Positions 20,964 to 29,072 of a stretch of DNA of 64,000 bases are shown one piece after another. The stretch's first letter is position 1. Each line of letters begins with the position of its first letter. Origin of the DNA: Sphingobium sp. KCTC 72723 (GTDB lineage Bacteria > Pseudomonadota > Alphaproteobacteria > Sphingomonadales > Sphingomonadaceae); assembly GCF_014280435.1 (NCBI RefSeq), contig NZ_CP060388.1:620001-684000 (forward strand), in the 5' to 3' direction. A program made the translations under genes and the position numbers. The notes beneath the pieces were generated by a model. It was given only the letters and a program-made list of their open reading frames with translations, made no database searches and was not told the DNA's origin.

Positions 20964-21464
20964 TCAACCTTTTGAAGCAGCTTTTCCAAGACGAAAGGCA
21001 AGGTGGCGGATGGCAAGGCCGGTGCGCGGGTCGCGCCAGCCCGGCGCAATGGCCCGCAACGGCGTCAGCACGAAGGCACGCCTGCGAAATTCGACATGGG
21101 GGATGGTCAGCGTCCGGCTGGAAAAGCAGCCGCCCGACCATAGGATGATGTCGATATCGACGCTGCGCGCGCCCCAGCGCCGGAAGCGTTTGCGCCCAAG
21201 ATCGCGTTCGATCGCCTGAAGCGCGGTCAGCATGGCGCGCGGCGCCAGCGCGCTTTCGACCAGCAGCGCGCCATTGGCGAAGCGGCGCCGCGACGGGCCG
21301 ATCGGCGCAGTTTCGATGGTCGGGGAGACACGCATTATCGTTGCGACTTTCCCGATGCGGACGACGGCTTCGTCCAGCAAGCGTGCCGGGGAGCGTTGCG
21401 CCGACAGGGGGCGGTTCGACCCAAGGGCAAGCGCATAGATATGGGTTCTTGTGTCGGGCATCAT
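20964..21464 (-). CDS. folK: 2-amino-4-hydroxy-6-hydroxymethyldihydropteridine pyrophosphokinase
   Basis: 166 residues from the first of two adjacent ATGs. HPPK family: YALALGSNRPLS at the start, then VSPTIETAPIGPSRRRFANG, and the diagnostic RRWGARSVDIDIILW with IPHVEFRRRAFVLTPL. It transfers pyrophosphate from ATP to the pterin in folate synthesis. It is divergent from the uracil-DNA glycosylase with only 20 bp between start codons, so the two promoters must overlap the opposite gene or each other. Confidence 0.93.
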   Translation of the reverse strand: MMPDTRTHIYALALGSNRPLSAQRSPARLLDEAVVRIGKVATIMRVSPTIETAPIGPSRRRFANGALLVESALAPRAMLTALQAIERDLGRKRFRRWGARSVDIDIILWSGGCFSSRTLTIPHVEFRRRAFVLTPLRAIAPGWRDPRTGLAIRHLAFRLGKAASKG

Positions 21465-21484
21465 CGCTCGCCTATCTGCTGCGC

Positions 21485-22147
21485 GTGATCCTGCAAAGCC
21501 CCATCCCACAAACAGAGCCGCCGCATGACTGCCCGCTCTGTCCCCGCCTCGTTTCGTTGCGACAGGAATGTCGCGCCGAACATCCCGACTGGTGGAATGC
21601 GCCGGTCCCGGCCTTTGGCGATCCACAGGCGCGCATCGCCATCATCGGGCTGGCACCGGGCAAGGCAGGCGCGAACCGCACCGGGCGGCCCTTTACCGGG
21701 GACCAGTCGGGGGCGTTGCTATTTGCAACGCTGGCCAGATTCGGGCTGGTCGAGGGGGATTATACCGGCAGCGTCGATGATGGCGTGATGTTGAAGGATG
21801 TCGTCATCCTGAACGCGGTGCGGTGCCTGCCGCCGCAGAACAAGCCTGTTCCGGCGGAAGTCCATGCGTGTCGCCCATTCCTGGCGCAGGGCGCGGCGGC
21901 ATTGCCCCGTGCGCGCACCTTCATTGCACTGGGCGAAGTCGCGCATCAGTCGGCGGTCAAGATATTGGGCGGCAGGCTGCCCAAGGCGCGCTTTGCCCAT
22001 CTGGCCGAACATCGGGTGCCGGACGGGCGGATGCTGGTCGATAGCTATCACCCGTCGCGCTATAACCAGAATGTCGGGCGGCTGACGGACGAGATGTTCG
22101 ACGCGGTGTTCGCGCGCGCGCTGGAACTGCGCGACCGGGTGGAGTGA
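21485..22147 (+). CDS. Uracil-DNA glycosylase, family 5 (UdgB-like)
   Basis: 220 residues from GTG 21485. Family-4/5 features: N-terminal iron-sulfur cysteines (HDCPLCPRL and a later NAVRCLPPQNKP), motif 1 GLAPGKAGANRTGRPFTGDQ, and motif 2 DSYHPSRYNQN. The G-x-N-R-T form of motif 1, without an early carboxylate, points to family 5, which removes uracil and other deaminated bases from double-stranded DNA. GTG is the only plausible start that does not overlap folK. Confidence 0.87.
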   Translation: MILQSPIPQTEPPHDCPLCPRLVSLRQECRAEHPDWWNAPVPAFGDPQARIAIIGLAPGKAGANRTGRPFTGDQSGALLFATLARFGLVEGDYTGSVDDGVMLKDVVILNAVRCLPPQNKPVPAEVHACRPFLAQGAAALPRARTFIALGEVAHQSAVKILGGRLPKARFAHLAEHRVPDGRMLVDSYHPSRYNQNVGRLTDEMFDAVFARALELRDRVE

Positions 22148-22157
22148 TTCCCATATG

Positions 22158-22191
22158 AAAAAGGGCGGCTCCTTGCGGGGCCGCCCTTTTT
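22158..22191. terminator. Bidirectional intrinsic terminator
   Basis: AAAAAGGGCGGC pairs with GCCGCCCTTTTT around a short loop, giving a U-tract on either strand. It sits between the convergent uracil-DNA glycosylase and rpsD genes and can serve both. Confidence 0.85.
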
Positions 22192-22213
22192 CGAAACTTT
22201 CGGTGGAAAGCAA

Positions 22214-22828
22214 TTAGCGCGAATAGAATTCGACGACCAGATTGGGTTCCATCTTCACCGGGTAAGGCACTTCGTCCAGCGTGGGAACGCGGACATAGGT
22301 AACCTTGGTCGCGCCATCGGGTGCGACATAATCGGGGATGTCACGCTCGGCCAAAGCCTGTGCTTCCATCACCAGCGCCATTTCCTGCGCCTTCTTGCCC
22401 AAGGTGATTTCGTCGCCCGGCTTTACCAGACGCGAGGCAATGTTGCACTTCACGCCGTTCACATAGATGTGGCCGTGCGAAACGATCTGGCGCGACGAGA
22501 AGATGGTCGGCGCGAACTTGGCGCGATAGACGACGGCGTCCAGGCGGCGTTCGAGCAGGCCGATCAGGTTCTGGCCGGTATCGCCCTTCATGCGGCTGGC
22601 TTCGAAATAGTTCTTCTTGAACTGCTTTTCGGTGATGTCGCCGTAATAGCCCTTCAGCTTCTGCTTGGCGCGCAGCTGGATGCCGTAATCTGAAACCTTG
22701 CCCTTGCGGCGCTGGCCGTGTTGCCCCGGACCATATTCGCGCTTGTTGACAGGCGATTTGGGACGGCCCCAGATATTCTCGCCCATACGACGGTCGAGCT
22801 TATACTTGGCGCTGGTGCGCTTCGTCAT
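22214..22828 (-). CDS. rpsD: 30S ribosomal protein S4
   Basis: 204 residues, standard length. N-terminal S4 region ([40 protein letters not shown]) and the S4 RNA-binding domain ([15 protein letters not shown], then [20 protein letters not shown]). It starts small-subunit assembly on 16S rRNA. It stands alone, outside an alpha-operon, as is usual in alphaproteobacteria. ATG at 22828. Confidence 0.98.
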   Translation of the reverse strand: MTKRTSAKYKLDRRMGENIWGRPKSPVNKREYGPGQHGQRRKGKVSDYGIQLRAKQKLKGYYGDITEKQFKKNYFEASRMKGDTGQNLIGLLERRLDAVVYRAKFAPTIFSSRQIVSHGHIYVNGVKCNIASRLVKPGDEITLGKKAQEMALVMEAQALAERDIPDYVAPDGATKVTYVRVPTLDEVPYPVKMEPNLVVEFYSR

Positions 22829-22861
22829 GGTATTTCCTTACAATAGCTAACAACGTTTGTT

Positions 22862-22907
22862 CACCCCCCTGATCCGAAAACCGGTTCCCACTTTTCGGGG
22901 AGGGTGA
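22862..22907. repeat. Intergenic hairpin of the CCGAAAA...TTTTCGG type
   Basis: CCGAAAA at 22874-22880 and TTTTCGG at 22892-22898 flank CCGGTTCCCAC, and the outer CACCC and GGGTG also pair. I recall this sequence type as a common intergenic palindrome of alphaproteobacteria. It lies about 35 bp upstream of rpsD, so an effect on rpsD expression is possible but not shown. Confidence 0.55.
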
Positions 22908-23072
22908 ATGTTATTCCCGGTATCGCCTACGTCCATATTGCGCCTTGGCACTCAGGGGCAGGGCCACCGCTTCACCGGGATGCGGGACCAATTGCGAAGG
23001 CGCGCCTATGAACAGAAGGGGGCGGCGAGTCAAGTCTCGACAGGCGCGCTGCGGCGGCTTAGTCCACAGCGC

Positions 23073-23369
23073 ATGAATCCCGAAAGCTATTCCACCATGA
23101 CGCAGGTGCGCGCCGGTGTCGATAATCTCGACCGGCAGATCGTTGCCCTGCTGGCCCAGCGCTTTGCCCATATGCGCGCCGCCGCCCGGATTAAGCCGGA
23201 CCGCAGCGCCGTGCGTGACGAAGCCCGCAAGGCGCAAGTCATCGCCAATGCCTGCGCGGAAGCCGAAGCGCTGGGCGTGCCGTGCGATCTGATCGCGGGT
23301 ATGTGGGAAGAGCTGGTCGAAGCGTCGATCGCTTATGAAATGGCGGAGTTCGACCGGACGCGGGATTAG
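23073..23369 (+). CDS. Chorismate mutase (AroQ type, monofunctional)
   Basis: 98 residues from ATG 23073; a second ATG at 23097 would give 90. All-helical AroQ fold: VRAGVDNLDRQIVALLAQRF, the conserved arginine and lysine helix ending AARIKPDR, and the last helix MWEELVEASIAYEMAEF. It converts chorismate to prephenate for phenylalanine and tyrosine. No prephenate dehydratase is fused. Its stop overlaps that of the convergent trmJ by four bases. Confidence 0.88.
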   Translation: MNPESYSTMTQVRAGVDNLDRQIVALLAQRFAHMRAAARIKPDRSAVRDEARKAQVIANACAEAEALGVPCDLIAGMWEELVEASIAYEMAEFDRTRD

Positions 23370-24091
23370 CGTTCGCGCGGGCGGTTGATGTGCGATAGCA
23401 CGCCGCGCAGGGTGCGCACTTCCAGATGGTTCCAGCCCGGCTTGGTCAGCAGGTTGCGCAGCGTCAGCCGGGTCGCGACCGCACGGTCGGGCGGGAAGAA
23501 ATAGCCGACCTTTTCCAGCAGGTCGGAAAACTGGACGATCATCCCCTCCAACTCCTCCTGCGGCGCGGGTTCGCCAAGGTCGGTCAGGGTCGGTTGCGAC
23601 AGGTTTGCTTGCTTGGACCATTCATAGGCGCACAGGATGACCGCCTGCGCCAGATTGAGCGAGCCGAATTCCGGGTTGATCGGCACGGTCAAAATCTTGC
23701 GCGCGACCGAGACATCTTCGGTTTCCAGCCCCGCCCGTTCCGGCCCGAACACATAGGCGCAGCGCCCTTGGGCAGCATGGATTTCGCGCGCCGCTTCCTC
23801 CGGCGTTACCACCGGCTTGGTCACGCCACGTTTGCGGACGGTGGTGGCGTAGACATGGGCGCAGTCGGCTACGGCTTCGGCCAGGGTTTCGTAGACCTGC
23901 GCCTGATCCAGAATGAAGTCCGCGCCAGCTGCGGATGGGCCTGCGTCGGGATTGGGCCAGCCGTCGCGCGGGGAGACGAGCCGCATTTCGGTCAGCCCGA
24001 AATTGAGCATGGCGCGCGCGGCCTTGCCGATATTCTCGCCCAGTTGGGGGCGGACGAGGACGATGACGGGGGGAGGGGTGGGGGTGTTCAT
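23366..24091 (-). CDS. trmJ: tRNA (cytidine/uridine-2'-O-)-methyltransferase, TrmJ-like
   Basis: 241 residues from ATG 24091. SpoU/SPOUT methyltransferase: VIVLVRPQLGENIGKAARAM at the start, RMV-type strand RLVSPRDGWPNPDA, and the knot motifs YVFGPERAGL and PINPEFGSLNLAQAV. It 2'-O-methylates the tRNA anticodon loop at position 32 if truly TrmJ; a related RNA target cannot be excluded. The start lies 4 bp past the end of the GIY-YIG gene, so the two are probably cotranscribed. Confidence 0.9.
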   Translation of the reverse strand: MNTPTPPPVIVLVRPQLGENIGKAARAMLNFGLTEMRLVSPRDGWPNPDAGPSAAGADFILDQAQVYETLAEAVADCAHVYATTVRKRGVTKPVVTPEEAAREIHAAQGRCAYVFGPERAGLETEDVSVARKILTVPINPEFGSLNLAQAVILCAYEWSKQANLSQPTLTDLGEPAPQEELEGMIVQFSDLLEKVGYFFPPDRAVATRLTLRNLLTKPGWNHLEVRTLRGVLSHINRPRER

Positions 24092-24095
24092 TTTA

Positions 24096-24422
24096 TCACT
24101 TTTTTGAAAGGCATCTTCTTCCGTTCGCCCTGAGCGAAGGCGAAGTGTGGGAAATGGCAGCATCTTTAAGCTTTTGCCAGTTCCCGGCAATCAGCGCTTC
24201 CTTCTTCTTGCGCGACCAGCCCTTGATCTGAAATTCGCTTTCCATTGCCTCGGCGCGCGTTCCGAACTCCGCCGACCACATCAGCTCTAAAGGTCGGCGC
24301 TCAGAGGTGTAACCCTTGATTATGCCCGACTGATGTGCCGCAAAGCGGGCTTCGAGGTCATCTGTATGGCCTGTGTAGTAAGAGCCGTCTGCGCATCTGA
24401 GGATATAGCTGTAGAAGGCCAT
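24096..24422 (-). CDS. GIY-YIG nuclease-domain protein (YhbQ/UPF0213-like)
   Basis: 108 residues. Single GIY-YIG domain: YSYILRCADGSYYTGHTDDL at the start, with RFAAHQSG, YTSERRP, a glutamate in EAMESEFQIKGWSRKKKEAL and a final GNWQKL. The last 18 or so residues are encoded by a repeat (24121-24145), so the C-terminus has been rewritten by it. A second, oppositely oriented copy lies just upstream (24457-24481). Small GIY-YIG proteins of this group have no settled role; DNA nicking is inferred from the fold. Confidence 0.85.
   Translation of the reverse strand: MAFYSYILRCADGSYYTGHTDDLEARFAAHQSGIIKGYTSERRPLELMWSAEFGTRAEAMESEFQIKGWSRKKKEALIAGNWQKLKDAAISHTSPSLRANGRRCLSKK
24121..24145. repeat. 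Repeat family C, copy C1 (inside the GIY-YIG 3' end)
   Basis: CCGTTCGCCCTGAGCGAAGG and its continuation. It is the reverse-oriented relative of the copies at 24457 and 27047. It supplies the final codons of the GIY-YIG gene. Confidence 0.7.
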
Positions 24423-24456
24423 CTTGCGTCATTACCTCGCTACGCTCGGTCCGGGC

Positions 24457-24481
24457 CTTCGACTTCGCTCAGGCTGAACGG
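24457..24481. repeat. Repeat family C, copy C2 (upstream of the GIY-YIG gene)
   Basis: CTTCGACTTCGCTCAGGCTG followed by AACGG. It lies between nrdR and the GIY-YIG gene, inverted with respect to C1, so the nuclease gene is bracketed by inverted copies 311 bp apart. Confidence 0.7.
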
Positions 24482-24504
24482 ATGGGGGCTTATATATTCA
24501 GAAC

Positions 24505-24963
24505 TTACCCGCCCACTTCCTTCACAGTACTCGCGAATTCCTCGAAATCCTTTGCGTCCGTGAAGTCCTTATAGACGCTGGCGAAGCGGATATAGGCGAC
24601 GCTGTCGAGGCGTTTGAGGCCTTCCATCACCAGTTCGCCGATGGCGCGGGCGGGGACTTCGGTGTCGCCGCTGGTTTCCAGCTGGCGCTGGATGCCCGAA
24701 ATCAGCTTTTCGATGCGGCTGGGATCGATCGGCCGCTTGCTGCACGCGATGCCGATGGAGCGGGCCAGCTTGTCGCGTTCGAACGCTTCCTTGCGCCCCT
24801 CGCTCTTGACCACCCAGATGTCGCGTAGCTGGATGCGTTCGAAGGTCGTGAAGCGCGCGGCGCACGCTTCGCACTGGCGGCGACGGCGGATGGCGGCACC
24901 ATCCTCCGTCGGCCGACTGTCTTTTACCTGACTGTCCTCATGGGCGCAGAAGGGACAGCGCAA
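24505..24963 (-). CDS. nrdR: Transcriptional repressor NrdR
   Basis: 152 residues starting at TTG 24963, fixed by the invariant MRCPFC start and the upstream GAGGG. Zinc ribbon cysteines C3, C6, C31 and C34; ATP-cone domain from about residue 49 ([20 protein letters not shown]). It senses ATP/dATP and represses ribonucleotide reductase genes. The start is 3 bp after the glyA stop, so it is translated from the rpiB-glyA message. Confidence 0.96.
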   Translation of the reverse strand: MRCPFCAHEDSQVKDSRPTEDGAAIRRRRQCEACAARFTTFERIQLRDIWVVKSEGRKEAFERDKLARSIGIACSKRPIDPSRIEKLISGIQRQLETSGDTEVPARAIGELVMEGLKRLDSVAYIRFASVYKDFTDAKDFEEFASTVKEVGG

Positions 24964-24966
24964 CTT

Positions 24967-26274
24967 TTATCCCTCGTAGATCGGGAAGCGGGCGGTCAGG
25001 GCCAGCACCTTGTCGCGCACATGCGCTTCGACCTGGCCGTCGCCGTCGGGACCGTTGCGCTTGAGGCCTTCGACCACTTGCGCGATCAGCGTGCCGATTT
25101 CGCGGAACTCCGCTTCACCGAAACCGCGCGTGGTGCCTGCGGGCGTGCCGAGGCGGATGCCGGACGTGACGAAGGGGCTGGCCGTGTCAAACGGCACATT
25201 ATTCTTGTTGCAGGTGATATAGGCACGATCGAGCGCCTTTTCGGCGGCCTTGCCCGTCGTGTCCTTGGCGCGCAGGTCGACCAGCATCAGATGATTGTCG
25301 GTGCCACCCGACACGATCGACAGCCCAGCATCGGCCAGCGTGGCGCTCAAGGCGCGGGCGTTGGCGACGATCTGATGCGCGTAGGCCTTGAATTCCGGGG
25401 TCAGCGCTTCCTTGAACGCCACTGCCTTGGCCGCGATGATGTGCATCAGCGGGCCACCCTGAAGGCCGGGGAAGATCGCGCTGTTCAGCTTCTTGGCCAG
25501 CGCTTCGTCGTTGGTCAGGATGATGCCCGAACGCGGGCCACGCAGCGACTTGTGAGTCGTGGTGGTGGTGACATGGGCGTAAGGGACGGGCGAGGGATGC
25601 GCGCCGCCCGCGACCAGACCGGAGAAATGCGACATGTCGGCGAGCAGGTAAGCGCCCACTTCGTCGGCGATTTCACGGAAGCGGGGGAAATCCCACACGC
25701 GCGAATAGGCGGTGCCGCCGCAGATGATGAGCTTTGGCTTACATTCACGCGCGATGCGGGCGACTTCGTCCATGTCGATCAGATGATCGTCGGCGCGCAC
25801 GCCGTAAGGGACCGGGTTGAACCACTTGCCCGACATGTTGACCGGCGAGCCGTGGGTCAGGTGGCCGCCCGACGAGAGGTCGAGGCCCATGAAGGTGTCG
25901 CCGGGTGCAAGCAGCGCCAGGAACACGGCCTGATTCATCTGGCTGCCGCTGTTGGGCTGAACATTGGCGAAGGCTGCGCCGAACAATGCCTTGGCCCGTT
26001 CGATGGCCAGGGTTTCGACGACGTCGGCATATTCGCAGCCGCCATAATAGCGCTTGCCCGGATAGCCTTCGGCATATTTGTTGGTGAAGATCGAGCCGGC
26101 CGCTTCCAGCACCGCTTTCGACACGATATTTTCGGACGCGATCAGTTCGATCTTGTCCTGCTGGCGCTTGAGTTCGTTACCGATCGCGCCGAAGATTTCC
26201 GGGTCCGCGCGGCTGAGGTTTTCGCTGAAGAAGCCGTCCTGACGGATGGCGGGGGACAGGGTGTCGATGCTCAT
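24967..26274 (-). CDS. glyA: Serine hydroxymethyltransferase
   Basis: 435 residues with AAAGGA ahead of the ATG. PLP enzyme converting serine and tetrahydrofolate to glycine and methylene-tetrahydrofolate. The cofactor lysine lies in [16 protein letters not shown]; other family motifs are [20 protein letters not shown] and [18 protein letters not shown]. Downstream of rpiB by 11 bp and upstream of nrdR by 3 bp; one-carbon supply next to a regulator of dNTP synthesis makes sense in one operon. Confidence 0.98.
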   Translation of the reverse strand: MSIDTLSPAIRQDGFFSENLSRADPEIFGAIGNELKRQQDKIELIASENIVSKAVLEAAGSIFTNKYAEGYPGKRYYGGCEYADVVETLAIERAKALFGAAFANVQPNSGSQMNQAVFLALLAPGDTFMGLDLSSGGHLTHGSPVNMSGKWFNPVPYGVRADDHLIDMDEVARIARECKPKLIICGGTAYSRVWDFPRFREIADEVGAYLLADMSHFSGLVAGGAHPSPVPYAHVTTTTTHKSLRGPRSGIILTNDEALAKKLNSAIFPGLQGGPLMHIIAAKAVAFKEALTPEFKAYAHQIVANARALSATLADAGLSIVSGGTDNHLMLVDLRAKDTTGKAAEKALDRAYITCNKNNVPFDTASPFVTSGIRLGTPAGTTRGFGEAEFREIGTLIAQVVEGLKRNGPDGDGQVEAHVRDKVLALTARFPIYEG

Positions 26275-26285
26275 CTGTTGTCCTT

Positions 26286-26723
26286 TCAGAGCGCGGGCTG
26301 GGAGAGTTTTTCGACGCGGCCGGTGTGGCGGCCGCCGCCGAAATCGGTGGTGAGGAAGGCCGTGACGCAGGCCTTGGCCATGTCGATGCCGGTCAGGCGC
26401 GCGCCCATGGCAAGGACGTTGGCGTCATTATGTTCGCGCGACAGGGCGGCGGACAGCGGTTCGCCGACCAAAGCGGCGCGGCAGGCCGGGTTGCGGTTCA
26501 CCGCGATGGAGATGCCGATGCCGGAGCCGCACAGCGCGATGCCGCGTTCCGCCGCGCCGGATGCCACCGCTGTCGCCAGCTTGTAACCATAATCGGGATA
26601 ATCGACCCGGTCGGCGGTGTCGGGACCAAGGTCTGTCACCTCATGCCCTTCGTCGCGCAGCCATTGGGCCAGTTCGGCCTTCAGGTCGATGGCGGCATGA
26701 TCGGATGCGATGGCGATTTTCAT
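26286..26723 (-). CDS. rpiB: Ribose-5-phosphate isomerase B
   Basis: 145 residues from ATG 26723, which has AAGGGA upstream and the typical start [15 protein letters not shown]. Conserved active-site segments: [14 protein letters not shown] with the catalytic cysteine, and [16 protein letters not shown]. It interconverts ribose-5- and ribulose-5-phosphate. First gene of the rpiB-glyA-nrdR run. Confidence 0.95.
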   Translation of the reverse strand: MKIAIASDHAAIDLKAELAQWLRDEGHEVTDLGPDTADRVDYPDYGYKLATAVASGAAERGIALCGSGIGISIAVNRNPACRAALVGEPLSAALSREHNDANVLAMGARLTGIDMAKACVTAFLTTDFGGGRHTGRVEKLSQPAL

Positions 26724-26825
26724 TTGGCTGCGTCCCTTCACCGGCAGGGGTGATTCGTTCCCGCGCCTCATAGGGGCAGAAGCGGTGGATTGCCACTATC
26801 GACCGCCGCCCTTATGGGAAGGGCC

Positions 26826-27032
26826 ATGACAGGGACGGTGCAATCCATATTGATGCTGGCGGGGCTGCTGCTGACGGGCGGGGGCTTTTATGTGCTGGTG
26901 AAGCTGCGCGACAGGAAGCGCGGCGCGCTGATGCTGGTCGCCGGGCTGGTGATGTTTGGGAATGTCGCGATCATGGCGGTGCCGGTGGCGGATTTGCCGG
27001 TGCCTGACATGGCTGCGTCGAAGCAGCGCTGA
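26826..27032 (+). CDS. Small two-helix membrane protein, unknown function
   Basis: 68 residues from ATG 26826 (AAGGG upstream; the in-frame ATG at 26790 is less likely). Two predicted membrane helices: SILMLAGLLLTGGGFYVLV and ALMLVAGLVMFGNVAIMAV, separated by a basic turn KLRDRKRG that should face the cytoplasm. The C-terminus is short and polar. Divergent from rpiB. No family recognised; coding is supported by the membrane-protein pattern and ribosome-binding site. Confidence 0.6.
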   Translation: MTGTVQSILMLAGLLLTGGGFYVLVKLRDRKRGALMLVAGLVMFGNVAIMAVPVADLPVPDMAASKQR

Positions 27033-27046
27033 GCGATCTAGCGCGG

Positions 27047-27093
27047 CTTCGACTTCGCTCAGCCAAGCCCTTCGACAGGCTCAGGGCGAACGG
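27047..27093. repeat. Repeat family C, copy C3 (double unit)
   Basis: Two direct units: CTTCGACTTCGCTCAGCC, then CCTTCGACAGGCTCAGGGCG followed by AACGG. It lies between the small membrane protein and the convergent hydrolase gene. Confidence 0.7.
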
Positions 27094-27133
27094 GGAGGGG
27101 TGAGGCCGCCTGAACAGGCAGCCCCGATTTTCC

Positions 27134-27790
27134 TTAGCGGATGGGCGAATCCGGGGACAGGCGCATGTCGAGATAATTGTCGATCGACTTCATCAGTTGA
27201 TCGAGTTCATGTTCGAAGAAATGGTTCGCGCCACGGATTTCGTCGTGGTGGATGGTGATGCCCTTTTGCGTGCGCAGCTTGTCGACCAGTTTCTGCACCG
27301 CGCTGGCGGTGACGACTTCATCGCCGGTTCCCTGCACGATGATGCCCGACGAGGGGCAGGGCGCGAGGAAGGAGAAGTCGTACATGTTGGCGGGCGGCGC
27401 GACCGAGATGAAGCCACGGATTTCCGGGCGGCGCATCAGAAGCTGCATCCCGATCCACGCGCCGAAGGAGAAGCCCGCGATCCAGGTGGTCTGCGCTTCG
27501 GGATGGAAGCTCTGCACCCAGTCGAGCGCCGCTGCGGCGTCGGACAATTCGCCAATGCCATTGTCGAACGTCCCCTGGCTGCGGCCGACGCCCCGGAAGT
27601 TGAAGCGCAGCACGGCAAAGCCACGTCGCACGAACGTCTTGTAGAGCGCCTGGGTGATGCGGTCGTTCATCGTACCGCCGCCCTGTGGGTGCGGGTGCAG
27701 GATCATGGCGACCGGCGCACGCGGGCGGGGCGGGGGGCTGAAGCGGCCTTCGAGGCGACCTTCGGGTCCGGGGAAAATGACGTCGGGCAT
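27134..27790 (-). CDS. Alpha/beta hydrolase
   Basis: 218 residues from ATG 27790, with AGGTG upstream. Alpha/beta-hydrolase fold: MILHPHPQGGGTMNDRITQA, the oxyanion strand VLRFNFRGVGRSQG, the nucleophile elbow GFSFGAW with serine, a likely catalytic aspartate in QGTGDEVV, and histidine in RGANHFFEHEL. The same domain architecture is seen in small cytosolic esterases and dienelactone-hydrolase relatives; substrate unknown. Divergent from the cysteine desulfurase genes, 127 bp between start codons. Confidence 0.85.
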   Translation of the reverse strand: MPDVIFPGPEGRLEGRFSPPPRPRAPVAMILHPHPQGGGTMNDRITQALYKTFVRRGFAVLRFNFRGVGRSQGTFDNGIGELSDAAAALDWVQSFHPEAQTTWIAGFSFGAWIGMQLLMRRPEIRGFISVAPPANMYDFSFLAPCPSSGIIVQGTGDEVVTASAVQKLVDKLRTQKGITIHHDEIRGANHFFEHELDQLMKSIDNYLDMRLSPDSPIR

Positions 27791-27917
27791 GGCACCTGTT
27801 ATCGTTCTGGGCCGCCCGGCCGGAAACGGCGGGAGGCGAATGGATGGCGCGCCATGGGATGTGCTGGCGCCGCGCGGCAGACCGCCTATATAGAAGCCGC
27901 CGCCATTTCCGCAATCA

Positions 27918-29072
27918 ATGAGTAACATCCCCTTGGCCGCTGAACGCCTTTATCTCGATCATGCTGCGACGACGCCGATGCTGCCGCAGGCGCAGGCGGC
28001 GATGGTGGGTGCCATGGCCAGTTGGGCCAACCCGTCCAGCCCCCACGCCGACGGGCGCGGGGCGCGCGCCGCGCTGGAGCAGGCGCGGGCGCGGATCGGC
28101 GCGGCGCTGGGGTGGGACGGGCCTGCCATCTTCACGTCAGGGGCGAGCGAGGCGATTGCCATCGGCCTCACGCGCGCCAAGGCGGGGCGGGTCGTCACGT
28201 CGGCGGTGGAGCATGATGCTGTGCTGCGGGTCGTGGGGGATGCGGAACAGTTGGGTGTGGATGGGGATGGCATGATCCTCTCCCTCCGTCATCCCAGCGC
28301 AGGCTGGGATCCCGCTTCTTCTGTTGCGCTGGACGAAAAGGGAGAACCCAGCCTGCGCTGGGATGACGGGACAAAGGGCTGGGATGACGGAGATAGGGGC
28401 GGGGCGACCATCTTCGCCATCCAGCATGTGAATAACGAAACCGGGGTGATCCAGTCGCTCGATACGCTCGACCGGCGGGGGGCATTGCTGTTTGCCGATT
28501 GTGCGCAGAGTGCGGGGAAGCTGGCGTTGCCGGATGCGGACATGATTGCGATCAGCGCGCACAAGTTCGGTGGGCCGCCGGGGATCGGGGTGTTGCTGGT
28601 GCGCGATCTGGCATTGATCCATGCCAGTGGCGGGCAGGAGCAGGGCTATCGCGCGGGGACCGAGAATCTGCCCGCGATACTGGCGATGGCGGCGGCTTTG
28701 GAGGCGCGGGCAGACTGGTTGCCGGAGGCGGCCGATCTGCGCGCGCGGCTGGACGCGGGGATCGAGGCGGCGGGCGGGGTGATCGTGGCGCGGGATGCGG
28801 CGCGCATCGCGGCCATCGCCAGTTACCAGATGCCGGGCCTGTCGGCGCGGGCGCAGTTGATCCAGTTCGATCTGGCCGGGATTTCGGTGTCGGCGGGCAG
28901 CGCCTGTTCGTCCGGGTCGCTCAAGACCAGCCATGTGCTGCACGCGATGGGATGGGACGAGGCAGCGGCGAGCGAAGTGGTGCGGGTGAGTTTCGGGCCG
29001 CAGACGGGGGAAGGCGATATCGATCGCTTTCTGGCCGCCTGGACAGCGATGGCGCAGCGGGCGCGGCGATGA
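27918..29072 (+). CDS. Cysteine desulfurase (NifS/IscS class) with a repeat-encoded insert
   Basis: 384 residues. PLP lysine K216 (AISAHKFGGP), H99 in VTSAVEHD, and catalytic cysteine C330 (SVSAGSACSSGS) are intact, so the enzyme should still work. Residues about 121-162 replace a linker of roughly a dozen residues in the neighbouring paralogue; about 124-151 of them are encoded by the palindromic element at 28286-28369 (read as RHPSAGWDPASS ... EPSLRWDDG). The enzyme takes sulfur from cysteine for Fe-S clusters. It overlaps the next gene by 4 bp (ATGA). Confidence 0.92.
   Translation: MSNIPLAAERLYLDHAATTPMLPQAQAAMVGAMASWANPSSPHADGRGARAALEQARARIGAALGWDGPAIFTSGASEAIAIGLTRAKAGRVVTSAVEHDAVLRVVGDAEQLGVDGDGMILSLRHPSAGWDPASSVALDEKGEPSLRWDDGTKGWDDGDRGGATIFAIQHVNNETGVIQSLDTLDRRGALLFADCAQSAGKLALPDADMIAISAHKFGGPPGIGVLLVRDLALIHASGGQEQGYRAGTENLPAILAMAAALEARADWLPEAADLRARLDAGIEAAGGVIVARDAARIAAIASYQMPGLSARAQLIQFDLAGISVSAGSACSSGSLKTSHVLHAMGWDEAAASEVVRVSFGPQTGEGDIDRFLAAWTAMAQRARR
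28286..28369. repeat. Paired-hairpin palindromic element, copy A1, in frame in a coding sequence
   Basis: 84 bp (28 codons). Both ends carry the same 23-nt arm in opposite orientation, beginning CCGTCATCCCAGCGCAGG and its complement; each arm is itself a hairpin (ATCCCAGC-gcag-GCTGGGAT). A further partial arm, GGCTGGGATGACGG, follows at 28377-28390. Copies A2 (40044) and A3 (56145) are intergenic. Confidence 0.9.
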
